NCBI RefSeq assembly: GCF_004099695.1
Contig: NZ_SCHL01000011.1
Span: 1-64,000, forward strand
Direction: 5' to 3'
Length of the DNA: 64,000 nucleotides
Origin: Methanosarcina sp. MSH10X1
GTDB lineage: Archaea; Halobacteriota; Methanosarcinia; Methanosarcinales; Methanosarcinaceae
Shown here in pieces: positions 8,147 through 17,188 of the stretch. The notes below the pieces were generated by a model. It made no database searches. It had not been told where the DNA came from and saw only the letters and a list, made by a program, of their open reading frames with translations. The position numbers were made by a program, and so were the translations under genes. Position 1 is the first letter of the stretch, and each line of letters opens with the position of its first letter.

Positions 8147-8533
8147 TTATGTCCGTATATCGAGCTTTACCTTGCCAAGAGCCGTAATGTAAGAAATTTC
8201 TTCGCCCTCTTTGACCTTATCCTTGTATTCCTCAGGAATTACGATCTCAAAGGTTGAGAAGTCTCCCATGTCCATGAGCTGGGCAATATCGCCAGTAATC
8301 GAAATTACCTGCGCAGACTTTCTTTCCACAATCGGGACATATACTTTGGTTGCAACTGAGCCTATAAAGGAGCGCTTCTGGCCGTCAAAGAGTCCGATAG
8401 CCTCTACTCTCGCCTTTGCAGCTCCGTGTTTTCCCGGCTTGGATTTGGTAATGCTCTTTATGACGCATGCTTCGTCATCAATAATTACGTATTTCCCTTC
8501 TTTAAGTTCTTTTACTTCTACCTGCTGTTTCAT
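8147..8533 (-). CDS. eif5A: Translation factor aIF5A
   Basis: Archaeal homologue of eIF5A, 128 residues, the hypusine-bearing factor that relieves ribosome stalling. It has the N-terminal SH3-like barrel with the modification loop SKPGKHGAAKAR at about residues 31-42; the lysine of PGKHG is the predicted hypusination site. An OB-fold half runs from about residue 70 to the end (VISITGDIAQLMDMGDF). A good ribosome site (AAGGGAGAA) precedes the ATG. It is immediately upstream of an agmatinase-family gene, a pairing that fits hypusine biosynthesis. High confidence. Confidence 0.97.
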   Translation of the reverse strand: MKQQVEVKELKEGKYVIIDDEACVIKSITKSKPGKHGAAKARVEAIGLFDGQKRSFIGSVATKVYVPIVERKSAQVISITGDIAQLMDMGDFSTFEIVIPEEYKDKVKEGEEISYITALGKVKLDIRT

Positions 8534-9047
8534 AACGATTCTCCCTTACGTTTTTAGGATGTTTCTAATAAGCTGTAAACGCCATTCAGGATTTGCCGGA
8601 AAAATTTCTGCGGCTCCGGTAAAGTAGTATAAGAAGGCTTTCCTGATCTTTAAGCCTGTCTATTATTTGTCCATACATTGCTTAATGTACTGCATGGAAA
8701 AACTGGAAAATATTCTGAGCTTGGGGTGCCTGCAGAAGCCATCCGCAGGTCGAGAACTAATACGATTAATTATCCTTGACTATATAACGTTTGTGCGAGA
8801 TTTTGCGTCTTTGGACCAGCTTCCTGGGAAAATTCCCCGAAAGGTCCGCAAAATCCGTGGGTTAAAGGTAATATTGCACTGAAGGAAATATTGGATTTCA
8901 AAGAGAAGATCTTTTACCCTAAAAGATTTTTATTCCAGCAGGGTTTGAGACAGTAAATATCCCGAAGGCTTATTTCATTTTTCTTTAACAGGCGTTTCCG
9001 GACTTAAGTCTGTACTTTTCGGTAGCCTCTACTCCTTTCCCGTTCCT
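8534..9047. other. Intergenic region between divergent transcription units
   Basis: About 510 bases. It carries the leader of the leftward aIF5A gene and the 3' flank of the leftward AOR-like gene. A 71-codon frame (8667-8882, plus strand) has no recognisable similarity or ribosome site and I do not call it. Confidence 0.3.
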
Positions 9048-10766
9048 TTAGAAACTGAGCCCAAGCTCCTCTAATTTCTCCGATCTGGGCACCCCTTTCT
9101 CATCCCAGTTGCGGTAATGGTAATACTCCTGAAGCGCAGCTTTAAACTCCTTCCTGGGAAGCCCGTATTCTTCACTTCCTCCCTTATTTTCAAACAGCTT
9201 TGCCGGGAGAGTGTCATCTTCCAGGGTAAATCCCGCGTTAAGATTATAAATTCTCTCAAGGTTATAGATTCTTTCTCCGATTTTCAGGAGCCCGGCAGGC
9301 GATATCTCCATACCCGCAGCCGCAAGCAGGAGAGCTGAACCGAGTTCTTCATTAAGGGCAAAGCCCGAGAAGGGGCAAACCACAAAAGAATCCAGTACTG
9401 CTGTCAAGTTTTCGAATACCTGGAGGATGCCTGCTTTCCCTTTAAGGCTCAGGCGTTCAAGACTAACGGGTTTTCCAAGTACCTCTGGTCCTACCATGAA
9501 AGCCGTCAGGTAGTCTCCACCGTGGCTGGATGTGGCATACGCCAGGGCCTGCCCCCGAATTCCTCGCGGATCAAAACCTCCGAGTTCGAGTCCCTTTACA
9601 TCCATGCTCAAATCCTCTCTCCCAAGGCCTGAGAGATACCTTCTGGCTCCACTACCCGGCTCTCCTCCTTCCCCGATTCCCAGGAGCAGGGATTCCATTC
9701 CTTTAGCCTCGATTATTCCGGGCTCGAGTTCTGCGCACGCACCGAGCACGGAGCCTGCCGAGATCGGGTCAAGCCCGTAATCCTTGCATATCCTGTCAGC
9801 CCTGAGTACAGCCGCAAGATCAGGGTTCTCAAGATTAAACCCGAAAGCCCAGAGGGAATCATAATCCGGCATAATCTGCCCGGTCGCTTTGATCCTTTTC
9901 TTGCAGCCCAGAGGACAGCCCGGGCAGCTCTCTTTTTCAAGCTCGAAATCAGATTTGATACGCTCTCCTGAAAGCGAATCTGCGAAAGAAGTTTCTCTTC
10001 CTGAAAAATTCCTGATCGGAATGAGATTCATATAGTCCAGCAATTTCACAAGCGCAGATGTGCCGTAATTTGCAAGTCCTTTAGAAAGCATAGGGCTTGC
10101 ATCAAAAAGCTTCATTATTTTTGCCTCAAGCTGCTTGAAACTCTCTGAATCGGAAGGTAAAAGCTCACTTTCTCCCCTTACGACCACGGCTTTAAGCAGC
10201 TTTGAGCCGGCTACTGCACCAAGCCCTCCTCTTCCGCTGTGAATTGAGTCCGCAACAAAGGAAGAAATAAGAACCTGTTTCTCTCCTGCTCTGCCTATAC
10301 AGGCTACTCTACCTCTTTTCTCAAGGACTTCAGTGCAGGCGCTAATATTTTTTCCCCAAAACTGTTCTGCGGGCAGGACTATAACGTTTCCTTCCCCGAT
10401 TTCAACATATGAAGGTTTTTCTGCTCTCCCGGTAAGGATCAGGGCGTCAATCCCGGCTTTCTTGAGCTCTCTCCCGAAACCTCCACCCATGTTCCAGCTA
10501 AATATTGTGCCTGTCAGTGGGGATTTTGATGTAAGGACTGCCCCCGACGCCATTGGAGCAAGACCAGAAAGAGGTCCGGAAGTAAAAATTAAAGGATTTT
10601 CCGGACCAAGAGGATCAATATCAGGTTCTGTAAGTTCGGAAAGCAGTTTTACCCCAAGTCCCCTGCCGCCCAAATATTCTCTGATTAAACTTTCCTCAGT
10701 CCTGACGGACTTCACCGATCCGGAACCAAGGTCTACATATACTGTCATTCCTGCCCAGCCAGCCAT
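9048..10766 (-). CDS. Aldehyde:ferredoxin oxidoreductase-family tungstopterin enzyme
   Basis: 572-residue member of the AOR family, whose enzymes oxidise aldehydes to acids with ferredoxin, using a tungsten bis-pterin centre and one [4Fe-4S] cluster. The N-terminus GWAGMTVYVDLGSGSVK is the AOR start pattern. The cluster motif CPGCPLGC sits near residues 280-287, with a late cysteine in VCPFSGFAL. The pterin-contact regions GGRGLGVKLL and GRGGLGAVAGSKLLKAV are present. At 572 residues it is slightly shorter than classical AOR (~605). GAGGAA stands just before the ATG. No ferredoxin or molybdopterin gene is adjacent. The physiological aldehyde is unknown. Confidence 0.9.
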   Translation of the reverse strand: MAGWAGMTVYVDLGSGSVKSVRTEESLIREYLGGRGLGVKLLSELTEPDIDPLGPENPLIFTSGPLSGLAPMASGAVLTSKSPLTGTIFSWNMGGGFGRELKKAGIDALILTGRAEKPSYVEIGEGNVIVLPAEQFWGKNISACTEVLEKRGRVACIGRAGEKQVLISSFVADSIHSGRGGLGAVAGSKLLKAVVVRGESELLPSDSESFKQLEAKIMKLFDASPMLSKGLANYGTSALVKLLDYMNLIPIRNFSGRETSFADSLSGERIKSDFELEKESCPGCPLGCKKRIKATGQIMPDYDSLWAFGFNLENPDLAAVLRADRICKDYGLDPISAGSVLGACAELEPGIIEAKGMESLLLGIGEGGEPGSGARRYLSGLGREDLSMDVKGLELGGFDPRGIRGQALAYATSSHGGDYLTAFMVGPEVLGKPVSLERLSLKGKAGILQVFENLTAVLDSFVVCPFSGFALNEELGSALLLAAAGMEISPAGLLKIGERIYNLERIYNLNAGFTLEDDTLPAKLFENKGGSEEYGLPRKEFKAALQEYYHYRNWDEKGVPRSEKLEELGLSF

Positions 10767-10869
10767 ATTAATTCCTCTATCTCTTTTTCAGCCATTTTTT
10801 AGTTTGTCACTTGTCTCAGTAACTGCAAAGAAGTTATAATCTACTTTCATCCGGTTTTTTATTTTTTAG

Positions 10870-11445
<576 letters not shown>

Positions 11446-11479
11446 TCCGGTTGTCGCTGAGGCTACTCTAAGGCAAATT

Positions 11480-12265
11480 TTACTTGAAGTATTTATCCTC
11501 AAGTCTTTTCCTTTTTTTCCTGCTGTGCTGCCAGCTTACCCCGAGGTACAGGAAAACCGCCAGAGCTGCGAAACCTGCTACACGCAATAAGGGCCTGTAT
11601 TTGCTCAACAGGAGAGGATTTATATTGTCTCTTAGCTCGTAATTGGGATACATAATGTCTCGCCTGTCGCTGCTGTGCCCCAGGCCAAGAGCATGCCCGA
11701 ATTCATGTTTTGCAATAGAGAGCATTGTTGCATCCCCATACTGGCGCCAGGCTCTTCCTTTAAAGTTCCCTACCTCAAGCACTATATCAACCCTTACAAA
11801 TTGCTCACGAGATATCGTGGGGCTTGCATAGCCGGCAACGCCTGAAGGAGCTCCCTCGACATTCTCAAGGTTTTCGACCCATCTCACCCTGATATCAGCA
11901 TCCTTCGAATCCACAGGTTCGAAAACAGGCTTGTATTTCAGATTTCCGTTTCCTCCTTTCTCCCAGTATTCCATAGCCTTTTCTATCTGTGTGTAATAGG
12001 TCGGGCTGTAATGTTCGGGCACATTGCTGTCATCTATATATACAGTGATAGGAGAATGGTCCCACGGATAATCCAGAATCATTTCTTGATTTGCTTTAGA
12101 TGCAGCTGAGACCGTATATGAAACAGGTACCATCAGTAACAGCATAAAAAGCAACATAATTCCGTACATACTGTTTCGATTTATATGAATCGGCCTCCGT
12201 ACCAAGTACTGCCTGACCTTGAAAACCTGACGTAAGGGTATCGATCTCCTGAATATATCCCGCAT
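11480..12265 (-). CDS. Membrane-anchored matrixin-like zinc metalloprotease
   Basis: 261-residue predicted extracytoplasmic protease. A hydrophobic segment at residues ~36-55 ends in a signal-peptide-like VSAASKA. The catalytic zinc site HEFGHALGLGH is at about 188-198, followed by IMYPNY as the Met-turn, which is the metzincin/matrixin (M10) pattern. A second hydrophobic segment lies near the C-terminus (RVAGFAALAVFLYLGVSW) followed by a Lys/Arg tail, so the catalytic domain is probably tethered outside the membrane. The first ~33 residues are unusually long and basic for a signal peptide; the true start may be an internal ATG near 12169. Four 14-bp tandem repeats lie just upstream. The substrate is unknown. 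Confidence 0.85.
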   Translation of the reverse strand: MRDIFRRSIPLRQVFKVRQYLVRRPIHINRNSMYGIMLLFMLLLMVPVSYTVSAASKANQEMILDYPWDHSPITVYIDDSNVPEHYSPTYYTQIEKAMEYWEKGGNGNLKYKPVFEPVDSKDADIRVRWVENLENVEGAPSGVAGYASPTISREQFVRVDIVLEVGNFKGRAWRQYGDATMLSIAKHEFGHALGLGHSSDRRDIMYPNYELRDNINPLLLSKYRPLLRVAGFAALAVFLYLGVSWQHSRKKRKRLEDKYFK

Positions 12266-12334
12266 ATTCCCACATGTCTCTTGCTTATACTCGCATAAAT
12301 CCGATGCAAAAGCGTGGTCTAATAATGAGTAATC

Positions 12335-12390
12335 ATTGACAGATAATTATTGACAGATAATTATTGACGGATAATTATTGATGGATAAAT
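12335..12390. repeat. Four 14-bp tandem repeats upstream of the protease gene
   Basis: The unit ATTGACAGATAATT occurs at 12335, 12349, 12363 and 12377; the third copy has one and the last has three substitutions. The array sits 70-125 bases before the leftward protease start, where a promoter or operator would lie. It may be a regulator-binding array or a slippage product. Confidence 0.75.
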
Positions 12391-12527
12391 ATTGCTTTAA
12401 ATATTTATGGAAGCACTCTCAGAGTAGCTTCTGGTCAGGGAGTTACTTTGTAAAAATTAAATAGGTTTTTATGATTTTAATTTACAATATTTACAAAAAC
12501 GGATTGATATATCACAGGTCTTCCTAT

Positions 12528-13013
12528 TTACTTAAGAGTTGCTCTGGAGATATCACAGATCTCACAATTGGGATCACGGCAGTGTTTTTCTTTTTCTTCT
12601 TCCTCTTCCTCACATCCATCACCCGGAAATTCGGATGCAAGCGCTCTTGTACTTTCGGCAAGCACGGCAGCATTGGAAATGGATGCTCCTATCATAATAG
12701 CGTAAAATATCTTTTCTTTTTTTATCCCTCTTCTTTTTGCAATCCTGATGTGCATCTTAAGGCAATGTTCGCAGCGAAGAGCAGAAGCCACACCTATAGA
12801 AATAAGTTCCACTGTCTCCGGGTCAAGATTCTTGAATTCCCTCATTATGGAGTTATCATAAAGCGTTTTCGGAATAAATATCTCTGGAAGATCCTTCATA
12901 AAGTTCATGATGTAAGGAACTTCGCCATACTGATTCCGGACATCCTCAAGGAGTTCAGGAACGGCTCTCTCAGGGTCCTCTTTCAAAATTTCCACAATAT
13001 CCTCAAGTTCCAT
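12528..13013 (-). CDS. Carboxymuconolactone decarboxylase/AhpD-family protein
   Basis: About 161-residue CMD-family protein, an all-helical fold used by AhpD-like peroxidase partners and decarboxylases. The redox motif CEHCLKMH, near residues 79-86, has the C-x-x-C-x3-H spacing of AhpD-type active sites. A helix rich in small residues (MIGASISNAAVLAEST) follows. The C-terminal tail is acidic (EEEEEEKEK) and ends with a second cysteine pair, NCEICD. The ATG at 13013 is preferred because GGTGG lies just before it and the upstream extension is atypical. It is 144 bases downstream of mmp7 on the same strand, so readthrough from the marker operon is possible but unproven. A redox role is inference. 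Confidence 0.85.
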   Translation of the reverse strand: MELEDIVEILKEDPERAVPELLEDVRNQYGEVPYIMNFMKDLPEIFIPKTLYDNSIMREFKNLDPETVELISIGVASALRCEHCLKMHIRIAKRRGIKKEKIFYAIMIGASISNAAVLAESTRALASEFPGDGCEEEEEEKEKHCRDPNCEICDISRATLK

Positions 13014-13157
13014 ACGAAACCACCAGCATAGATTAACGTGGAAAAAGGGTTCAATCACCGTTTTCCGAGTTAGGCTTTACAGTTTAAAGGATAAGTGAAA
13101 ATACACAAATCCAGTAAAAATGCAAAGTTGACAACTCTTAACGCAACAGAATCCGGA

Positions 13158-14090
13158 TCAAATTGCAAAACCAACGTCAGACTTAGATTTGATTTTTATC
13201 AATATATAATTTTTCATTTTTGATCTCGAAATATTTGCAAGCTCCGAAAGCGTGACTCCTTCATCAAACTCCAGTTTTTCAAGCCTTTCGTGAAATTCGT
13301 CATAGGGCAGCTTGACCCTGAGCCCGTTAAGCTGGAGAGTGAGCGGGGCAGGCGAAAGTACGGTTCGGATTTCAGGAACCTGGTTTTCAACCTCCTTCAT
13401 AACTCTGGCAGGAAGCACTGCAAGGGGGTCTTTTGCCTGCTGTCTGCGAATATTGTCAGCAATTTTCCCAACCTCTTCATTGAGTTTATCAAGGGCGCTA
13501 ACCTCCTCGGATTTCCTTAACCTGTGTGAAGTCCTTCCGATATTTCCAACATACAGGTCTGATCCGGCGACTTCCTCGGTTTTCAGGTCAGGCCCGCCTG
13601 TAACTACGATAGGAATTTCTATGCCTTCAAAGAGTTTTGGCTTCTTGTTTATAATGCAGTCGCTGAAGGACCCGAATGTGAAAACCACAATGTCGTGCTC
13701 ATTTATCAGTTTCCTTTCATAATCCATAGACAGAGACACTCTGCGCCCCATTCCTCTTGCAAGGCCTATCATGTTTGTATTGGCACCGGGGTGACGGAGA
13801 TACTCGGCTACGTCACAGGCTGAATGTGGAAGGTGATGGGAGGCAAGGGTAGGAGAAACAACTGCGATCTCAACTCCGGTAAGGGGAGCTTCTGCCATCA
13901 TCCCAAGCAGTTCGTCAGCTTGCTCTTTTACTATCGGGATATCTTTTTCAGGAATAAGCATTATAATGTTGACTTCAGTCCCTGTGACCACTTTCTGGAT
14001 TATGTAGCCTCCCAGGTCTTCCAGCAGCTCGATTAAAAGCCCATGCTTGTGGACACCGCCTGTGTAAAGATAGGGTCTGAGTACAGCCAT
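13158..14090 (-). CDS. mmp7: Methanogenesis marker protein 7 (Mmp7)
   Basis: 310-residue protein found only in MCR-bearing archaea. Its start (MAVLRPYLYTGGVHKHGLLI) and the stretch SHHLPHSACDVAEYLRHPGA are as I recall for marker 7. Mmp7 has been reported in the ATP-dependent MCR activation complex together with McrC, Mmp3, Mmp17 and component A2, which reduces the nickel of coenzyme F430 in MCR. Conserved cysteines (SACD; FSDCII) are candidates for metal-cluster binding. It is the last gene of the mmp6-mmp5-mmp15-mmp17-mmp7 run and starts one base after the mmp17 stop, so it is surely co-transcribed. Confidence 0.92.
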   Translation of the reverse strand: MAVLRPYLYTGGVHKHGLLIELLEDLGGYIIQKVVTGTEVNIIMLIPEKDIPIVKEQADELLGMMAEAPLTGVEIAVVSPTLASHHLPHSACDVAEYLRHPGANTNMIGLARGMGRRVSLSMDYERKLINEHDIVVFTFGSFSDCIINKKPKLFEGIEIPIVVTGGPDLKTEEVAGSDLYVGNIGRTSHRLRKSEEVSALDKLNEEVGKIADNIRRQQAKDPLAVLPARVMKEVENQVPEIRTVLSPAPLTLQLNGLRVKLPYDEFHERLEKLEFDEGVTLSELANISRSKMKNYILIKIKSKSDVGFAI

Positions 14091-14091
14091 C

Positions 14092-14691
14092 TTACTTTTT
14101 CCCTCCTTTTATCAGTTCCTCGAGCATTGACTCTGTTTCTTCAATCCATTCACGTTTTAATGCTTCCTCGGATGCTACGAAAATAAATCGGTTACCTTTA
14201 TACAGGTGATAACGGACTCTAAAACCCTCTGGAGTGACTCGGATAGCGAAATCAACAAGGTTTTCATGAAGTCTGTGCCTGGGGTCCGCGACCATCAGAT
14301 CTTTAAGAAAATTTGCTTCTTCCTCTGGCTTGTCCGTACTTATAGCTACAGTCCAGCGGTCGGGCTGGCTGATATTTGCTTTCCCGTAACGTTCCCAGAG
14401 TTTTCCTAGTAACTCCGGAATATATTGCTCTTTCTTGATCGAAATTATTATCTCACCGGCAACCGGCTTTGCTTCTACGTCGGCAATATCAACGGTTGTA
14501 ACTCTGGTGCCTACATCCCTCAAGATGATTGCCATCTGAAAGAGGGAGTCTTCAGGTCTCAACACTACCTTTATTCTCCCTATTGCCGGGGCAAGCCTGA
14601 GACTTGCCATGTTGTCCTCGATAATTTTCCTGTAAAATTCCTGCTCCGAAGCGACTATGGACTCAACAGCAAAAATCTCAAGCGAATCCAT
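14092..14691 (-). CDS. mmp17: Methanogenesis marker protein 17 (Mmp17)
   Basis: 199-residue methanogen-specific protein matching marker 17, beginning MDSLEIFAVESIVASEQEFY. It has alternating strands and helices with no membrane segment or cysteine motif, so it is likely a structural or scaffold subunit. Mmp17 co-purifies in the MCR activation complex with Mmp7, Mmp3, McrC and A2. It starts six bases after mmp15 stops, with GAGGAGTGAGG inside the mmp15 end acting as ribosome site, and ends one base before mmp7. Functional detail beyond complex membership is inferred. Confidence 0.92.
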   Translation of the reverse strand: MDSLEIFAVESIVASEQEFYRKIIEDNMASLRLAPAIGRIKVVLRPEDSLFQMAIILRDVGTRVTTVDIADVEAKPVAGEIIISIKKEQYIPELLGKLWERYGKANISQPDRWTVAISTDKPEEEANFLKDLMVADPRHRLHENLVDFAIRVTPEGFRVRYHLYKGNRFIFVASEEALKREWIEETESMLEELIKGGKK

Positions 14692-14697
14692 TTTTCC

Positions 14698-15945
14698 TCA
14701 CTCCTCTATAAAGCCTGAAGCAAGCAAAGCTGACCCTACTGCTCCTATAAGGTGTGAGTTCTCGGGCACGAGAACATCGATCTTGAGAAGCTTCCCAAGG
14801 GCCATTGGGACTCCTTCAATAAGGGAAGAGCCGCCCACAAGAATCAGCGGCTCTCTTACATCCACTTCCTGTAACTGCTGCTCGTAGATCTGTTCTACCA
14901 CGCTATAGCAGGCTGCAGCCGCTACATCTTCAGGGGTAGATCCTTTGGCAAGGGAATTTACAAGGGACTGAATCCCGAAAACTATGCAGTAGCTGTTCAT
15001 GGATACTTTTTCGTGCATCCCTTTGACTGCCAGAGCTCCGAGTTCGGTAATGTCTACACCAAGGCGTTTTGAGATCATTTCAAAGAATCGTCCTGAAGCG
15101 CCTGCGCAGATCCCACCCATTGTAAACATTCCGGGAATTCCGTCTTCAACTGAGATCGCTTTGTTATCCATACCGCCTATATCAATAACGGTTGCAGGGC
15201 CTTTTTGCCTGCCAGCAAGGTATACCGCACCTTTCGAGTTGACAGTTATTTCTTCCTGAATAAGCTGAGCTTTTAAATGATTTCCTATAAGAAAGCGCCC
15301 GTATCCTGTCGTACCCATGGCCTGAACTTCTTCTCTGGAAACTCCTGCTTCTTTCAGGGCAATAGAATACGCCTCTTCAGCACTTTCAAGGACTTTTGTT
15401 GTGGGTACCCAGCCCTTGCCTATTATTTTGTTATCCCTCATTATCACGGCTTTTGTAGTCGTTGACCCTGAATCTATTCCCGCAGTCAGTCCTGTCTGTA
15501 CCTCCCTTGTAAGAAGGTGCCTGCGTCTGGCAATCGTTGTCAGGGCTTCCAGGCGAGTGAGCAGGGTGCCTGCAGTGGTACTTTCGGTAAACGAATAACT
15601 GATTACCGGGATTCTGGAGTGTTTATGGATGTACCTCCGGACCTCATTTCGTACAATAGCTCCTTCGGCACAGCGGAAGCAGGTGGTAATAAAAACTCCG
15701 TCCACATTAGTTGTACCTTCAACGACAGCCTTTGCCCTGGCCATCATAAGCCTCAGGTCTCCGCTTGCAACCTCAAGCCCGAAATCACGGCCTATAGTAT
15801 CTATGGATGCAATATCAACCTCAGGGAAAACAAATTTTGCGTTCACTTTGGCTGCAGCTTCTTCAAATTCGGGCTGAACTCCAGCATATTCAGAGCCACA
15901 TGATACCAGCGCAATCTTGACAACTGCAGACTCTTCAGCACTCAT
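14698..15945 (-). CDS. mmp15: Methanogenesis marker protein 15, BadF/HgdC-like ATPase
   Basis: 415-residue protein. The second half is an ASKHA-fold ATPase of the BadF/BadG/HgdC activator type: [14 protein letters not shown] (phosphate loop 1), [17 protein letters not shown] (loop 2) and [14 protein letters not shown], whose cysteine matches the bridging [4Fe-4S] ligand of 2-hydroxyacyl-CoA dehydratase activators. The first ~150 residues form a separate domain with [10 protein letters not shown]. Family members couple ATP hydrolysis to low-potential electron transfer, which would suit F430 reduction, but the role of Mmp15 is not established. It overlaps mmp5 by four bases (ATGA) and abuts mmp17. 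Confidence 0.92.
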   Translation of the reverse strand: MSAEESAVVKIALVSCGSEYAGVQPEFEEAAAKVNAKFVFPEVDIASIDTIGRDFGLEVASGDLRLMMARAKAVVEGTTNVDGVFITTCFRCAEGAIVRNEVRRYIHKHSRIPVISYSFTESTTAGTLLTRLEALTTIARRRHLLTREVQTGLTAGIDSGSTTTKAVIMRDNKIIGKGWVPTTKVLESAEEAYSIALKEAGVSREEVQAMGTTGYGRFLIGNHLKAQLIQEEITVNSKGAVYLAGRQKGPATVIDIGGMDNKAISVEDGIPGMFTMGGICAGASGRFFEMISKRLGVDITELGALAVKGMHEKVSMNSYCIVFGIQSLVNSLAKGSTPEDVAAAACYSVVEQIYEQQLQEVDVREPLILVGGSSLIEGVPMALGKLLKIDVLVPENSHLIGAVGSALLASGFIEE

Positions 15946-16454
15946 TCCTTACCCTCCTTTTCTGGCAATCCTTCTTCTTTCGCCTTTTCATTTTCTTCAG
16001 GCTTCTCCCTGGGCAGCGTTTCTAGAAATTCTGCGATCTTATTTACGAAATCGCGGGCTTCGTCGTCTGACTCCGGATATTTCACCTCAAGAACAGGAAC
16101 ACCTTTTGAGCGGATTAAATATTTTATCAGCTCGTTTGTGCGATTACAGCCTATGCAGCCGAAATTCGCAGGTGGGTTTTCAACTATAATTGCAGCTTCT
16201 GTCTGTTCTATAAGGGGACCCATAAGGGACATTCTTCCTCTTACTCCAGCCGGCACTTCGATTGCAGCATATTTAAGGCCCAGTTTAGGATCTTCAGAAG
16301 TTATATTCATGGGAGGAGAATCCAGACTGAGACCTGTAACCTTTTCTCGGATCTGGCTCATCATGGTAAGGGGTTTATGCCCGAAGCGTTCAACCAGGTC
16401 AGCCAGAATAAGACTATTTAATGGGTAAATGAAGACCTTTGCCAAAAAACTCAC
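15942..16454 (-). CDS. mmp5: Methanogenesis marker protein 5
   Basis: 170-residue methanogen-specific protein. The central motif [18 protein letters not shown] contains a C-x-x-C pair, and the following [20 protein letters not shown] resembles the small-subunit pattern of proteins working with BadF-type activators. The C-terminal ~25 residues are a charged Glu/Lys tail. It starts with GTG at 16454, overlapping the mmp6 stop (GTGA), and its own stop overlaps the mmp15 start. That places it in a translationally coupled chain with a putative activator ATPase. A metal-binding partner of Mmp15 is a reasonable guess, not a known fact. Confidence 0.88.
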   Translation of the reverse strand: MSFLAKVFIYPLNSLILADLVERFGHKPLTMMSQIREKVTGLSLDSPPMNITSEDPKLGLKYAAIEVPAGVRGRMSLMGPLIEQTEAAIIVENPPANFGCIGCNRTNELIKYLIRSKGVPVLEVKYPESDDEARDFVNKIAEFLETLPREKPEENEKAKEEGLPEKEGKE

Positions 16455-16894
16455 CTCGCAAGCTCTTCTTCAATAACTTTCTCCAGGTCCGAAGTTTTAA
16501 GCCTGCATTTCGTTTTACATTTTTCTTTTACATGTTCCTTTGCTTCAAGTTCGTCAAGTGCAGCTCCTATAGCCGGAAGCATTTCCACTTCTTCCCTCAA
16601 AAAATGGAATCCTGGCCGCGGACCTCCACCCCTGCTTGCGCGGCAACGTCTCTCATCTCCTGGAGGGAATCCCCTATCCTTTATAAAAATATGATTTTTA
16701 TCCAGTTGCCGGATTTTTTCGACTACTCCCTGGACATCGTTTTTAGCTCCTGATACGATAAGTCCAAAACATGTCTCCTTTACCGTAACTGGAAACTCTG
16801 ATTCGTAGATCTTCATAGCTGCGTCTGAAGGCAGCACTTTATCCGAACTGATTACAATGTATTTTGTAATCTCTTCTTTTTTCGTTTCCGTCAT
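16451..16894 (-). CDS. mmp6: Methanogenesis marker protein 6
   Basis: About 147-residue methanogen-specific protein. The N-terminal half (YIVISSDKVLPSDAAMKIYE; ETCFGLIVSGAKNDVQGVVE) is a compact alpha/beta domain. The middle carries PPGDERRCRASRGGGPRPG, and the C-terminal helix has CKTKC. The ATG at 16894 is preferred to the one at 16942: GGAG lies nine bases upstream and the length better fits the family. It is the first gene of the leftward five-gene marker operon, with its stop overlapping the mmp5 GTG. 15-bp tandem repeats lie in its upstream region. Function unknown. Confidence 0.88.
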   Translation of the reverse strand: MTETKKEEITKYIVISSDKVLPSDAAMKIYESEFPVTVKETCFGLIVSGAKNDVQGVVEKIRQLDKNHIFIKDRGFPPGDERRCRASRGGGPRPGFHFLREEVEMLPAIGAALDELEAKEHVKEKCKTKCRLKTSDLEKVIEEELAR

Positions 16895-17051
16895 CTTTCG
16901 TCTCTCCTTCACCCCGGGAGACTCCACCTTCGATGAATCCATATAAATCCGCTCAAGCTTCTGGATCCATTAAAGCGGCCGCATCATAATGAGTTGACTT
17001 ATTTCTAATCCAGGTTTTAACCTGATACAAGCAACCGATTTTCTGCCTGAG

Positions 17052-17096
17052 TTATTTATTAGCCTGTTATTTATTAGCCTGATATTTATTACGGCT
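17052..17096. repeat. 15-bp tandem repeats between mmp3 and mmp6
   Basis: TTATTTATTAGCCTG is repeated perfectly at 17052 and 17067 and again in degraded form at 17082. The array lies about 160-200 bases upstream of the mmp6 ATG, in the only sizeable gap of the marker region, where a promoter for the mmp6-mmp7 operon would be expected. It is either an operator or a slippage repeat. Confidence 0.7.
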
Positions 17097-17188
17097 ACTT
17101 ATTTATTACTGCGCTAACGTATATTACTTCTTTTATATATTATCTTTATTATGTACTCTTAATATTTATCCATTATTTACCTGTAAAT

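Noticed and set aside
8667-8882. 71-codon frame between aIF5A and the AOR homologue
   Set aside because: No ribosome site, no recognisable domain and an amino-acid composition like random AT-rich sequence.
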